In this document: positions 47,590-60,139 of the stretch, in pieces
Layout of the letters: every line of letters starts with the position of its first letter
Position numbering within the stretch: position 1 is the stretch's first letter
Origin: Cardinalis cardinalis
Lineage: Eukaryota; Chordata; Aves; Passeriformes; Cardinalidae
Assembly (NCBI GenBank): GCA_014549065.1
Contig: JACDOX010000001.1
Span: 9,769,195-9,833,194 of the forward strand
Length of the DNA stretch: 64,000 bases
Direction of reading: 5' to 3'
Notes under the pieces: model-generated
What the model was told of the DNA's origin: nothing
Seen by the model: only the letters and a program-made list of their open reading frames with translations
Database searches by the model: none
Translations under genes and position numbers: made by a program

Positions 47590-50486
47590 AGGAGTTCCCA
47601 TTCAGCCTGCCACCCTGTGCAGCCAGCCAAGTGGAGGGTTTTGTTTGCCTTCATTAGGCTGTAAACTCATTTTGGGTGGGGCTGTTTTCTGCCCTTTGTT
47701 CTCTGCTGTGTTAAATGTGCTGACAGCGCTGAACTCTCCATTATTAATAGCACAAACAAGGCTTAAAAAAGGATGGATCAAAGGGAGGAGAAAGGGAAGG
47801 CACAGGGAATATGAGGTTTTGTTTAAAGCAGTAAGGAAGCTTCAGGATAAATGTATCCTGTTGGGATGTGTTGAACACCTGTAAGGAAGAGCTTATGGAT
47901 GAGATTGTCGAACAATCTGAATGAAGGCAGCCTCTGCATCTCCTTAACAGACTCAGAAAAAAATCCATTCAGTGTAACAAGTCAACACTGGGCAGAAATT
48001 AATTTAAAGAGAGGTGCACAGTCGGTAAATGAATGAAACTTGGAAAGCAGGGAAGAGGCAAATAGAAGGCAGGAAAAGCATCTCTGATCCTTTACCACAG
48101 AGTTTGCCTGGTCTGGACATTCAAGCTTGTTTGCATGTGCCCACTCTGCTATACTTCTCTCGAGCTATACCCATTTAGTGACGTCACAAAGCACTGCCAC
48201 AGTACTTTGACTTCTGAAAAGCTAAAGCACACCTTTGAACTCTTTCATTCTGTGGTTCTAATGGTGACTGCCTGCTCCTCTGTGGGGAAATGCTGAACAA
48301 ATGTAGGCAGAGCTGACCCTGCAGGAAGAAAACCTCATCCCATCATTGCCTTCAGCAGATCCAAGGATTACGGGATAGGGAGACCAAAGCTGGTGTGAGG
48401 CTGAGAATGGTAAGATAACATGAAACAAGGTCTAGAACTTTCTGGTGATGCTCAGAGGGTGATCTCACACACTGATGAGGAGATCATACAGACCACTTGG
48501 GGACCTCTAACTTCAGTCATGAGGGTTTCAGAATCCTTATGCACCAGTCACTGACAGCAGAACAGAAGCACAAGGACAAAATGTCTCAAAAAGGCCTGTC
48601 CTATGGATCTAGGAGAGCCAGGAGCTCCAAGAAACTGTGCAAGGAGTTCAGCACTAGGACAGTTCAGACAGTTCACCCTCAGGAAGTCCTGAGGTAAATT
48701 TCCATAATTATCTGCAATGTATACCACACTATTCCAAATCTGTTTCTGTCTGGACTTTCATTGTCAAACCAGATGTCAGTGGTGGGGTAATAGAAGAGCT
48801 CAAGGTCTATTATTGCTGCTTTTCCCACCAAAGTCACGCTTACCACTGAAGATATAAAAACTGTGCTGGGAACATCAGTGGCAGGAATATTTTCATTGTC
48901 TGTGAGTGAGAATTGGATGTTATGAAAATACTACTTGGCCATTATCCAGCCTTTGGACAACCATCAACATCCGTGTGGGAAATGCCCATTACAGAAAGTG
49001 GTGTAAAATCTTCTGGCGTTAACCTTTCTGGTCGTGAGGATCAGTGTTCTCCCACAGTAACACAAATAGCAATGGAATGTCTGCCTTCCTGCTGTTCAAG
49101 TGACCAGTGACCACATTTTCTGTGGGCTTCTAAAAATGAACCTGGATGAAAGAGCACCTGGAAAAAAGTGGTTGCAGTCACCTCAGTGTCCCGGAGTGTG
49201 CACCTGAGTGGGTGAGACACTTGTGCTGCCTGTGCACTTCCACCCCAGTGTCTGTAATGTTATTTGTACTGTTAGGGTGTGCAGTGCACACGTGACACAT
49301 GGATCAAGAAGGGATGGGGGGGTTTCCTTCAGGAAGAGGAGGATTTAGATGGCTCACAGGCCTGATAGAGGCAATTAGAGACTTCACCTGTCATCACAGA
49401 GGCAGCAAAGGGGTTGCTTGGTAAGGGAAAAAAGCAATTTGGGAAAGTGCTGTAGTATACATATCAATCTGTCTATACACTGTTATTATTATGAGAATTT
49501 ATTAAAGGTTTGAATTTAAATTTCCTGCCTTTTTATTTTGGTGAAGAAACACATAATCAGTAGATTGTGAAACTGGGTGGGTTGTACAGATATCCCTGCC
49601 ACTGTCATATAGGGAGGGCAACTGTTAATAGAAGCAAAAGGTTCAATGGGCAAGGACAAGTGGCAGGCAAGTCCCCCAGACTCCAGCACCTGTGAGAGCA
49701 CGAGGCACTGGTGAGCAGATGTCACCGGGCCACACACACTTCCCTCNCAGGAGTTCACTGACCCACCAGTCCAGGCAAAAGCCCCCAGTCCTTGCTTTGC
49801 CTACAGCACATGATAAAAGTAAACCAGAACTGAAGGACTGTTTTCCCCCCAAGAGCAGAATATTTGAAAGATGTTTTTCCAAATGAATCTGTTTGCTGGG
49901 GATAACTAAAATTACATTTCAGGTGCTGATTTTGTTTTACTGGTCAGAATTTTCACCTCAGTATTTTTTTTAAAAATATTTCTTTATCTCATGTTTTTTT
50001 TTTTTAGAAAAAGCCCAGATTGATTTTATTTGTTTGAAAATACTTTGCTTTGAAATAAGCTTCAATTTGATAGCAAAAAATGTGCTAAGAAATTATTTGT
50101 AGTTTCAAATGATTCATGTGATTCAAAATAAGTTACTTTCTTTAAGTTTTTTAGCTAGAAAGAAAATAGAGATAATTTAAAATAATAGCATGTACCCCTC
50201 TGGTCAGAACTTAAGGTGTATTAACAAGATTTTACTTACACACACACAGCCAAGTAGCTATATTAGTACTAATGTTAATGTGAAGGTTTTATTTATATCA
50301 CCATTTCAATAACCAAGCCCATATTCAGGGCACAGATACATCTGAGTAAAAGACTTCTCTACCTTGATAAGAAGAGTTTAAAGACAANCTGGCTCACAGG
50401 CTAAGGGAAAAGATGGTATGTTCCCAAAAGGCTGGTGAGGGAGGAAGTGCACAGCAGAGAGGAATTGGAAGAGAAAGAGATGGAGA
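47590..50486. other. Unique sequence, no gene recognised
   Basis: No repeat family or exon is supported. Frames are under about 85 codons. An AT-rich homopolymer-bearing stretch lies at 49965-50010. Confidence 0.5.
48179..48186. promoter_or_regulatory. Consensus CRE palindrome TGACGTCA
   Basis: TGACGTCA, the full cAMP-response element recognised by CREB/ATF-type dimers, occurs within TAGTGACGTCACAAAG. CpG-containing full sites are uncommon in AT-leaning DNA, but a single 8-base match can be chance. Confidence 0.35.
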
Positions 50487-50512
50487 GGGAGGGAGGGAGA
50501 GGGAGGGATGGG
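50487..50512 (+). other. G-quadruplex motif on the plus strand in a GA-rich tract
   Basis: Six GGG runs separated by one to three bases lie in 50487-50512 within a purine-rich tract (about 50460-50515). This exceeds the four runs needed for an intramolecular G-quadruplex. Confidence 0.85.
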
Positions 50513-50689
50513 TGCATTAGGGAAATTGCCAATAGGGTGGTTGGAAAAAGATTAATTACAGCAGTAGCAGCATAGCAAAGACAAAAGAACTGACTATGCC
50601 TGTTGGGCTTCTAAGGTGAATTCATGAAAAACAATGAGATCAAATACTGAGTTCTTTAAAGCACAGAGGTGGCAATCTGTGTTACTCAG

Positions 50690-50760
50690 CTGACATCAGT
50701 GGTATTACTCCAGGTTTACACCACTTTCAGTGAGAGGAGTTTATTTCCAATTCTCTGACT
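50690..50760. mobile_element. Scrap of an old amniote interspersed repeat (putative)
   Basis: CAGCTGACATCAGTGGTATT and ACTCCAGGTTTACACCACTT resemble, from memory, a palindromic repeat of turtles and birds with GGAGTTACTCCAGATTTACAC-like words. Only about 60 bases can be followed and the family is not named. Confidence 0.45.
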
Positions 50761-53700
50761 TGTACTTAATATGTTGCAATCTTTAGTCTGATACCCAGCT
50801 GTGTCTGAGGTTGCTCTTTGCAAAATGGTGCAATTCTCTCAGTTGATAACAGCTGAGGATCAACTTCTGAAAAGGATGAGATTGTTTAGTGACATTTGCT
50901 CCGTATTTAATTTCATCCTATTGAAAGATGGATACCTCCCTGGTTCTAGTGAATTAGCTTTGAGGCTTTGTTCATACCTGCTAAACACTCCCCTGTAGTT
51001 TCCCAGGCATGTGTTCCTAGAGAACTCTGTGGAAATGTTGAACCCTGGTGTAATCATCAGAATGGCAAGCACCCTGATCTGTAAGCCTCATGCCAAGTGG
51101 GTTTCCTACAGTTAAAAGAAATAGGAGCTCAGAGTTCAGAGAATGGCTGCTCTTCTAATTAATGGTATCTGTGATGTTGCACTGCACCTTCAAATTACAT
51201 GTGTGCTTACAGTGGACCAGGGCATCCATCCTTCTTTCACACAGCTGATTAATGATTCTTTTGAACACACACTTGAAGCTTGAGGAATTTAATTTCCTGA
51301 TGATAATTTTCTTTATCAGTGAGGGAGTGCTGCTTGTCCAGGGCAGAACCTGGACAGTAAGAGAGAAAGCTGGACTGCAGGTGGCTGCTTACAGCACCCA
51401 CACACATCACAGAAGTCAGAGGGACACCCTACGTGGTACTGCAGCAGCCCTGGAAAATGGCTTTCAGCAGGGCCCACACCTACCTTCTAGGGATATGCTG
51501 GGATGGAGGTGGGAAGGAAAAGGACAACAAAGAAGGTGATGTTGGTTCTGGCTTTCCACACACTAAAGGAGTTTAGGATTGTAATGCCTCTGTTTGGGAT
51601 CACTGCCAAGTATAGAGCAGGAACAACATGCTTCAAGCGCCCACACTGAACCTCCCAAAGGGAACAGGTTATTTAAGCTCCAGGACATTTCCCTGGATGC
51701 CATCTCACCTTCAAAGAACAAGTCTTCAGGTTGCACCGTCTGAAGAGTGTATGCAATGTTTTCAGACCACTCATTTTTCCTGGGGCTTGTGTTTTCTGTA
51801 AGTTTCCAGCCTCTCTGTAAGTCTGAATTTTCTCTGCATGCACATAACTTTGCTTGAAGTCCACCAGAGGCCAAAGCCTGTTCTCAGAGCCTCAGGCATG
51901 TGCATGGGCATCTGCAGGAGGTCAGAGTGAGGATCCAGTTCTGCCCAAAGGGGCTGATGAAAAGTCAGAGACTGAAAGATGAGGCCTTTTCTCTTTATTC
52001 CTTAGGACACNAAGAGTTATTTATTAAAAAGATTGACTTAGCTTTATTGTAATTAGTTTCGCAATGGGTGCCTGGATGTTCCATCCCCAACCAGGGACCT
52101 CTTGTTCTAGGCACTAATCTTGCCACTGTGACATTTAGTTCATTTAATACCTGGGTGTATCTGCTGATGTTCTTTTCTTTCTTTTTTTTTTCCTTTCTTT
52201 TTTTTTTACAAGATAAATTTACATTTCAGAGTCCATTCACATGTACTAACCTAGTTATGAGCCAGTTTCACTCTTCATGAACTTCCTGCCTACAGGCATT
52301 TTTTGTAAATTGCTGTAATATGATAACTGGAAATCCTTTTTGCTATCTTGAAACAGGAAATAAACATCCTGTTGTGAGAAGAGAATTAGAATTATGCATG
52401 ATGCTTCTTTTGTAATTTACTCAATCTTGATAACATATATTATGTAGGAGAGACTTCTAGGGCATTAAAGCAAAGATGACCAGCCATAAATCAAACTCAA
52501 GGAGAGACTATGCTGAATCCCTGTTGAATATCACTTAGATCAGTCTTGTTCAGCTTGAGTGTTGGTAATCTTTTGCCTTTGAGACTGATGAGGAATTAGT
52601 GAGATTAGAAAATATTTAGAAATTCAGCTGATCTTCTGGGGTCTGCATTTTGTTGATTTTCATATGAAGGCTCAAATAATTTGTACTTTCTTTCACCTAC
52701 TGCTTTGGAAGATGTTTCCTTAAATGTCAGAAATGTCATCGTGCAGAGCATACCTAAGGTGGTCTTTCGTGAGCTGGAGATTGCCTTTTCAACAGTGGGC
52801 AGCAAAGTCTTGGGTTTCTGATGTCTTGAGGTATGTATTCTGCTTGTCATCCTTATATTCCCCAGTCAATATAAATAAACTTCCCCTTCTCAGTCTTCCT
52901 AAATCTGCATTTGTTATTCTCTGTAGGAACTATTGATATATAACTATCTTAAGAAAATAGTTATAGTTATTTTCTTAAGAGAATATTTCCCTTTGCTTTC
53001 CACTTAATTTAAGGGGTTTTTTTTCTCCTTTCTTTTTAATGGCATGTGTTAAGGTATTGCTGGAAGTCTTACTAAGCTGTTCTTATTTTAGGTGTCAATA
53101 GAAATTTAAAAGAATTATTTCTTGTTTTACAAATCTTACACTTCAAGTTTGTGAAGAATTTAATGCAAAAAGAGAAAGAGCTAGCCACACTATTGTAATT
53201 TCTGAAGTGTCTTGATGATGATTTGTGACTGAGGAACGTTATGGTATCTCTCAGTTAGATAACATCAGAGAAATTACACTATTGTCAATGTTTGGATTGT
53301 CATTACTGAAATCTTTGGACCAAAACATTATGGCAAATATTCTTTGCAGAATGTTCCTTTATGAGTGATGCTGCACAATTATTTTCAAAACTGCAGTTCT
53401 TTACTATTCTAATCATAATATTATGAGAGAAATAATTCCAGTTTGGCATACATTTATAAACACTGTTGAAATGTTTAAGTGGCTACAACAGCTGTAGGAC
53501 TGAATTTTTGGACCCTTTCTTTCTATGCATGTGTTGTGTTTTCCTGGTTTGGGTAGTTTAGTAGAAGTAATTTTCAGATGAATGAGAAATAACTGCAAGA
53601 CAGTGAACTTATGCAAGTCTTATTTGGAGNTGGAGAAGGGATTATTGGTCTGCCTTTATTCAGATGCCGCTGGTCAAACTGGATTAGAGCTGTTTAAACC

Positions 53701-55497
53701 TGGGGGTGTTTTGAACTTTGGTAGGGTCCTTCAGGTGAGCCCTGAGGTTTCTCTTAAAATAAATTATTCTGCTTTTTTTTCTTTTTCCCCCCATTCGAAG
53801 AATACAGTTTGAGTATTTTATTCTGGCACATTTTCTGAGAAGTGGCTGGTGGTTAAAGGATACTTCGGTGNGTCAGATGCAGGGGACTCTAATCCAACAT
53901 CTGCTTTTGAGTCATCCAGCTTCATCTACCCTGATGGGTGCAGGCAACCCCACTTCTTCTCCACCCACACACCAAGGTAGCCACATGTGGGCCAGCACTG
54001 CAGCAGCTGCGTTCCTGTGGTGCCAAACCCAAACAACCATATCCCTCTTCTTAGCATGCTTATTGCAGGTTTGTAACCAAAGTTCTGATTACACAAGCCA
54101 AGCACTGAAATGCTCATCTCTCCAAAACCTGCAAGCCACATCCCACATAGCTCACGAGGCAGGAGCTCTGGGAACGCTTCACAGGAGGGAAGAAACAACG
54201 ACTTATTGCCCTACTCTGTTACCAAAGGGAACAGGTCTGGGCATTTGTCTGGTTCCCAAGGCAACAAAGCAATATTGACTTTATCATCCTTTGATGATCT
54301 GGTTATTGCCACAGCTGGGAACTCAGATTACTCGGAAGTCCCCTTGGCTGTAGGGTCGTGTTGCTGATCATGAGTGCAAAACACACTTGAACTGATCAAG
54401 AACCACAGCTGTGCCACTTTGAGATTATTACCTTGGACTTGTGCCTATGGAGCTCCTGGACTGGAGTTGATTCCTGTCCATCAGAAGACAAGCAAAGCAG
54501 ATGTACAACTGTCAGCATCTGTAGGCCCCTCAGCTCTAAAATTAGGCAAGCTACCAACCTTTTCCTTCCAGCACTTGCCTATAAATGAGGCTTCCTACAC
54601 ATTAGGAAGCTGTGATTCCTAGTTTTTATTTCCTTAATTTGTGCTTTAACATATTCTTCATTCATTTTCAGAAATGACTGCAACTTCAACATGCTGGCAT
54701 CTTTTAAAGTGGTTAAGTAAGAAATGCGTCTGCCTTGAAGAGTTTTCTGATAAGGCCCCAGCTTTGCATCTTGAGACAAGTGGGCATGCCCTAACGCCTC
54801 TCTGGAACGTCAGACTTGTTCTTCCTTCCATGTATTTGCCATTTGAAACAACAAAGTATTGTCAGCAGAAGTTGGTTTTGCTCTTTGTCTCAGTTCATGA
54901 ACGAACACTCCCTTTAAGTTCAGTGGGGTTGAGGTTTCGTTTGTACAGTTGTGAGCCTCCAAAGAGCTTCTGCAGCTTGGTTATTGTTCCTAATGCTACT
55001 CTAGAAGTGTAAATTAGTTTTGATATTTTATTTTATTACAGATGGTATTGACTTGCTTTGAATTTATAAGTTGCAGCTACTTACACAACAGCCATTTTCA
55101 TCTCCACAGTAAGCTTGCTCTAGGACTTGATTTTGCAATGTGAAAGGTGGTGAGATCAGTCACACTGTGGAAATTCCTCTTCCATACTTCCATACTTCTT
55201 CATGCGTCTGGATAGGCCAAAAGTGGAGTTTTCTCTATTCCTCTGAACTTTTCTGAATTAGTGCTATTTCTTTTTCACTTTTGCATCCTTTTTGCAGTTG
55301 TTGGAACCTTGTCACTTCAGTTCTCACTCCTCTTGCTAGGAGGGTATGGTATCATACATTGCACCTCAGCTTTTGTAGCTTTAATGATGAGAAAGAAATA
55401 AGGCCCTTCATCAGCACTGCAGGTACTGGTGGGACCAAGTGCTGGTTTCTTTCCACGGAAGCACAGAGCAATCCCAGTCCTTCAGGGAGCTGATTCT

Positions 55498-55499
<2 letters not shown>
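50761..55499. other. Unique sequence, no gene recognised
   Basis: Frames reach at most 136 codons (53868-54278 plus, interrupted by an N) and show no domain. A T-rich run lies at about 52171-52207. AT content is high between 52280 and 53600. Confidence 0.5.
52947..52980. repeat. Perfect inverted repeat, 13-bp arms, 8-nt loop
   Basis: TCTTAAGAAAATA (52947-52959) and TATTTTCTTAAGA (52968-52980) are exact reverse complements around GTTATAGT. It is the longest perfect inverted repeat I found in the window. It could be the decayed core of a palindromic DNA transposon, but no terminal repeats are seen outside it. Confidence 0.88.

Positions 55500-55550
<51 letters not shown>
55500..55550 (+). repeat. 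Uninterrupted poly-A tract of 51 bases
   Basis: Fifty-one consecutive A's are flanked by GATTCTGC on the left and TCAGTCTT on the right. CR1 elements do not end in poly-A, so this is not an ordinary CR1 tail. A processed-transcript insertion, slippage expansion or an assembly artefact are alternatives. No AATAAA signal was noticed just upstream, which argues against a retrocopy. Confidence 0.97.
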
Positions 55551-55553
<3 letters not shown>

Positions 55554-56559
55554 GTCTTATTTAATGAAAATAATTAGTGATGTATCTCAGTGATGTGAAT
55601 GGTGATTTGAAAGGAGCAACACAGTGTATTGTCTGGTCCATATATACCATAGGTAAAGATTATTAAAGTACTTACATTGTAAGGACATTAAGGGATCTAC
55701 CCAAAGTCCAACACAAAATTTGCTACCTCCCTCTAGAAAATTCCCTTTTTCTCCTAACCCACAACTAACTCTAATGCTCATTTTGTCTCAAATACTGGAT
55801 AGAGCAAAAAAAATATCATCTATCTTATTTTCTTGTAAAGTGCTTAAAAAATAAGGCATGTCTACTTAAGCATTNCTGCTCATTATTGCATAAAATCAAA
55901 GCTGCTCATCTGCATGGCACATGCCCTGCATTGTAGGAAGCTGTTTGAGGTCCATTGCTCACTTAGAAGAAGAATCCTGAGATTTTGCAAGAGGAGAGTA
56001 TAAGGTAAGTTTTCTCAGTGGAAACATAAAGAGGATCTGCTGCTGTTGGTTCCAAAACGTTACTACATGTGTCAGCAGTCCGTGCTTGAAGTTTTAGGAA
56101 GAGCCCAGTTTCACTTCATTTCTTCCTGTAATGTCAGAAAATTCTTCAACAGCATTAATCAGCTGAAGTTTTGGATCACAGGCTAAATACTGATTCATTC
56201 ACTTAACAAAATGATGGTTCATTCCAAGAATGCAAGGAAATGCAGACTTGGATACAATAGACTTGTGTCTGAGGCCAAGTTTCAAAAGGGTATAGATGAA
56301 GAAAGGAAAGACAGGTCCTTTATCCTCCTTTCATTTTAATGGACACAAACACATCCATGTTGCCTTCCAAAGGGTCACTTTCCTAAAACAAAGAACTGCT
56401 ATGAGTCCCTAAAGCAGGGGAGTAAATGTGTAAACATGAAAATGAGAAANGGAGCATATACCAAGCACCAGAAAATTTAGTAGGAAAAAAAACCCAAGAC
56501 AAGTAGAAGTGCTTAAACAGAAGAAAAGGAAATTTTACAGGATCTCAGGTATAAAACCT
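55551..56559. other. Unique sequence, possibly the decayed 5' continuation of the CR1 copy that follows
   Basis: No exon or RNA gene is visible. From about 56440 the sequence becomes A-rich in a way that would suit the region upstream of the CR1 reverse-transcriptase segment, but it can no longer be matched. Confidence 0.4.
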
Positions 56560-57195
56560 GTCCTAGATATGGTATTAATCATTTATTAGCTGGTAGAATT
56601 CTCGATAATAATGCAGAAAGGACAGAGGTGTTCAATCAATACTTCTGTTCAGTATTTGGGGAAAAGCCAGATGATTCAGGACANAATGATGATGAAATGC
56701 TTTTCATTCTAGCAGTAACTAAGGAAATGTGTTAAACAGCAGATATTAAAGTTAGATACATTAAAATTAGTAGGTCTGGATAATTTACATCCAAGATTTT
56801 AAGATCGATAGTCTAGGAGCACTACAGACCATTAATTTTGATTTTTAACAAGCCATGGAGCACTGGGGATGTTCCAGAGGACTACAAGAAAGCTAATGTT
56901 GTACCAATATTTAAAAAAGGTAAATGCAGTGACCCAAGTAATTATAAGCCTGTCAGCTTGCCTTCGATCCCAGGCAAAATAATGGAATGGCTGATAGGGA
57001 CCTTGAGTAATAAGGAATTTAGAAAAAGGTGATATAATTAAAGACCATCAGGATGGTTCTTGTCAAACTATCTTGATATAATTTAAAATCAGATTTCAAA
57101 TGGGGTGATTTAATTCACGGTTTTGATATGTAAGAGATTTAGTCTTCCACAATGTGTTTGTGTGGCTTGACATTTTGATTATTCAAATGGAGGCT
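56560..57195 (+). pseudogene. Ancient CR1-type LINE: remnant of the reverse-transcriptase ORF
   Basis: Translation in pieces gives typical CR1 ORF2 motifs. EVFNQYFCSVFG is visible at about 56618-56653. Further on, in the frame opening at 56838, come WSTGDVPEDYKKANVVPIFK and DPSNYKPVSLPSIPGKIMEW. These belong to the region just before and within the fingers of the reverse transcriptase (usual form: P..WK.A.V.PIFKKG...NYRPVSL.S...K..E). Stops and frameshifts (for example TGTTAA near 56731) break it, and no catalytic YxDD motif is present. Weak DNA similarity continues to GACATTTTGATTATTCAAA (57169-57187). This is a dead, very old copy. Confidence 0.88.
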
Positions 57196-58275
57196 GTCTC
57201 TGCAAACTGTGGTTTAAGAGAGAAGTTAGGAGGAGTTCAGGCATCTGAATCTAAAATGGCAGTCCTGAAAGCTCAGCTTGGTGGCTGCCCAGAACTGCCT
57301 TAATCTCCTTGGTTTTCAGCTGGAGAAGTTTCCAAGGCAACTGAGGTTCTGCTTTTGTGCACTCCCAGAAGACACCTCAAGCCTGACAAGGTTGAGCGGT
57401 TCAGTACCAATGTCATAACTATACATTTGTCTATCTGTTTCCCATACAAAGCTTGATCCAAGGAGTGTGCTTATGGCACACTTCAAGGATCAGTCTGTGC
57501 ACAAAATGCAAAAGCAGATGCAGCCTTTCTTTAGCATATGACCACAGGAAAAGGTCTTTTATTCAATTTCTCANTGGTTAGAGCTTGTCCAGGTTAGAAA
57601 AATTCAAAATAGAATTTTTTTTCTCTCTTGAAAATATTTCAAATCTACTTATCTCACTGGATATCACCAATTATCAATGNATAGTGATGATGGAGAAAGG
57701 AGGGGTTGAATACACATCAATGGGAGCAACATTTGCAGCTGAGGACGAGTTACAATCACAATTGGGCTCTCATCACGAAGTGCAATANTCTCAAGTATAA
57801 ATTCTGCAAAGAAATGATATGTCAAGAAGAGTGGGGAACATCATGTAACTGCTCCAATATTATCCTAAGGGTGCAAATAGGGATAATAAGTTTATCNGAG
57901 GTCTGTGCACAAGGAAGACAATAGAGACCCCTTCAGAGGCCATTTTATCCTATTTCAAGAGAGTTATCCAAGATCTTTGGCATGAATTCCTGTATTCAGG
58001 TTCTTCCACCNCTGGGACAGCTAGGTTGGGTTAATGGCATAGTAAAAGTTAGGGAAAATAAGTCCCACCATGAGTGCATACACATTGACTAGAGAGAGCT
58101 CTTGAATTCAGCACGGATAACAGACACTGGTGAAAGCATCTTTCTAGTAGTGAGAAAAGAGTCTAGATAAAACTAAGCAAGTAATAAAGCAACAGTTTTT
58201 TTTATCAGTGAAGCTTCCTGATATCTGTTTATAAAAGACTACATTGGATTTCAGGATTTTTTCTTTTTTTACATT
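57196..58275. other. Unique sequence with evenly spaced Ns
   Basis: No gene is seen and no clear CR1 continuation. Five single Ns at 57574, 57680, 57788, 57897 and 58011 are 106-114 bases apart, which suggests a sequencing or assembly cause. Confidence 0.5.
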
Positions 58276-58278
58276 ACA

Positions 58279-58306
58279 GACACACACACATACATACATA
58301 TATATT
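58279..58306. repeat. (CA)n/(CATA)n/(TA)n short microsatellite
   Basis: CACACACACATACATACATA is followed by TATATATTT. Confidence 0.93.
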
Positions 58307-58559
58307 TCTCCTAAAGTCTGTTCTTTTGTCAATCTCAGCTCCTGAAAGAGGAATTAATTCTGGGAGCTCCAAGGACTTGTCTTATATAAGGGGTTGTGAC
58401 CAGATGATCACTCTGGTTCCCCCTGGTCTTAAAAGATCCAGCAGAAAGCGCTGAGGACAAACAAACTGAAAACCCANGCCTATGCAGTAAGAAGCTTTCC
58501 CTGCCCAGAAAAGCAGATAATCTAAGTAGACAAGACAGACTGGGGTGAGAAAAAGGATG

Positions 58560-58695
58560 TGTTATCTCTGTTTCACAGATGGGAAACAGAGGCACAGAGA
58601 GATTAAGTGATTTACACAAGGTTTGTGTCAGAGCCAGGAATGGGAGCCAGATCTCCTGAATTCTGTGTCACTACCTTAACAACAAGACAATCTTT
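58560..58695 (+). mobile_element. MIR/CORE-SINE-like relic
   Basis: TGTTATCTCTGTTTCACAGA, TGGGAAACAGAGGCACAGAG, AGATTAAGTGATTTACACAAG, GTCAGAGCCAGGAATGGGAG and the tail ATCTCCTGAATTCTGTGTCA follow, in order, the well-known MIR-type core (TTTTACAGATGAGGAAACTGAGGCACAGAGAGGTTAAGTAACTTGCC, then GCAGAGCCGGGATTCGAACC and a TCTGACTCC end). CORE-SINE relics of this kind are shared by all amniotes and are rare in birds. Identity is by pattern only. Confidence 0.8.
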
Positions 58696-60139
58696 TCTCT
58701 CTCTTGCCATAGCCTTGAGAGGGAAGGGCCTGTGCTGCCATACACAAAATTGCACCATTGCTTGCAGGATAATCTAATGAAATGCTATACATGTAGCATA
58801 CATCTGGTGCTCTGATTTCTCCTCTTCTGTCAGACTGACTCCTCTTTCCTTCCTTCATCTTTCCTTTTATCTCCCCTTTCCTTTGTTTTCACTGTCTCAT
58901 GCAAAGGACATTGGTGTCAATTACAGTAGAAGAAAGCCCCACTGTCTCAGAAATGGCATATTCAGACCACCTAGCCTTTGAATGTACAGTCAGAAACATA
59001 CCAGCTGTACCTGGGCACATAACTTCTTGGACTGAGTTTGCAAATGTGAAGAGAATTAAAATTTGAAAAAGGCATTTTGAGATTTGCCTGTTTTATTATG
59101 ACCAAATCTGGGTAGATTTTCAAGGGTGTCAGGAATTACCTCAATGGGGTTTGCTTAGCTGAGTTGGCTAGGTTCAATTATGTCTAAATCCTTAAATCTT
59201 TCCCTTCTGTAGCTTCTCATTTCACACATGATTCTGGTCACTGTTTTCTAAGCCCCTTTGGGCAAAAACATTTAATATTAGATACAGACAGAAGGATCCT
59301 GAGATGGGACAGCACCTTGGACAAAACCTAAAAATACCCAGCCTGTTTCTATGGCAGCTTTAAGAGTGCCAGTTCTATGAAATTCCTTGAAAAGGGTCGT
59401 TTTCCAGTGCCTCAAAATCTGGCAATTTTGCAAGATGCAGATAGAAAAGCATATAATAGTGTTGTTCATATGAAGAACAGAAGAATATCTGAGAGGGTGT
59501 CAAAACACTCCCAGTGGGGCTATAGCTGGAGAGGGTCAGCCATGGCTGGCTAGGGGAGGACAGTTTGCCCAGGGCCCTGTGTTTTGGGAGGTTAGAGAGG
59601 GCTCTGGCTAATTGCCTAATGCTACACAAGAGGTNGTGACCTCCACCTTTGCCCCGGGCCCCCTGGAACTGCTGCTATTGCTTGTTCCTGCACTGCAGCA
59701 GTTCCTGCACTGCAGCTTGTTCCTCCACAGCACAGAGGACAATGCCCAGCCAACAGTGGTGCTCAGCACTTTATTTTGGGCAAGCAAACAAAGGCTGTGC
59801 CTGGCAACCAACATTCCCATGGAGCAGGGTGGAGGCAGTGGGACAGAACCTTACACGTGTGCATGGCAAAGGTGACCTTGCTGACAGACGTAGCTTTGGG
59901 CTTTGCCACGTCAGAAAAAGTTCTGGGCAAAACTCAGAGAACCTGAACCTCTTTCCAGCTAGCTGCTCNCTGGGAATAGGTTCCCAGAATCAGGTTATCC
60001 TCCTATTAAGGGAGGCATAAAGGATAGTGCTGTGAGAATTACAATGCCTTTTTATGGAAAGATCAATGGCATGTCCTCAGCTGGAATGCTGTTTTTAGGT
60101 AAGGGTAGCTTCACCTCATAAAAGATTATATGGCTGACA
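58696..60139. other. Unique sequence, no gene recognised
   Basis: A GC-richer segment lies at 59560-59760. It gives overlapping frames up to 123 codons without domains. No repeat family is evident apart from the short tandem unit at 59684-59717. Confidence 0.5.
59684..59717. repeat. 17-bp tandem duplication
   Basis: GTTCCTGCACTGCAGC plus one base occurs twice head to tail (59684-59700, 59701-59717), the units differing only in the last base. Confidence 0.92.
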
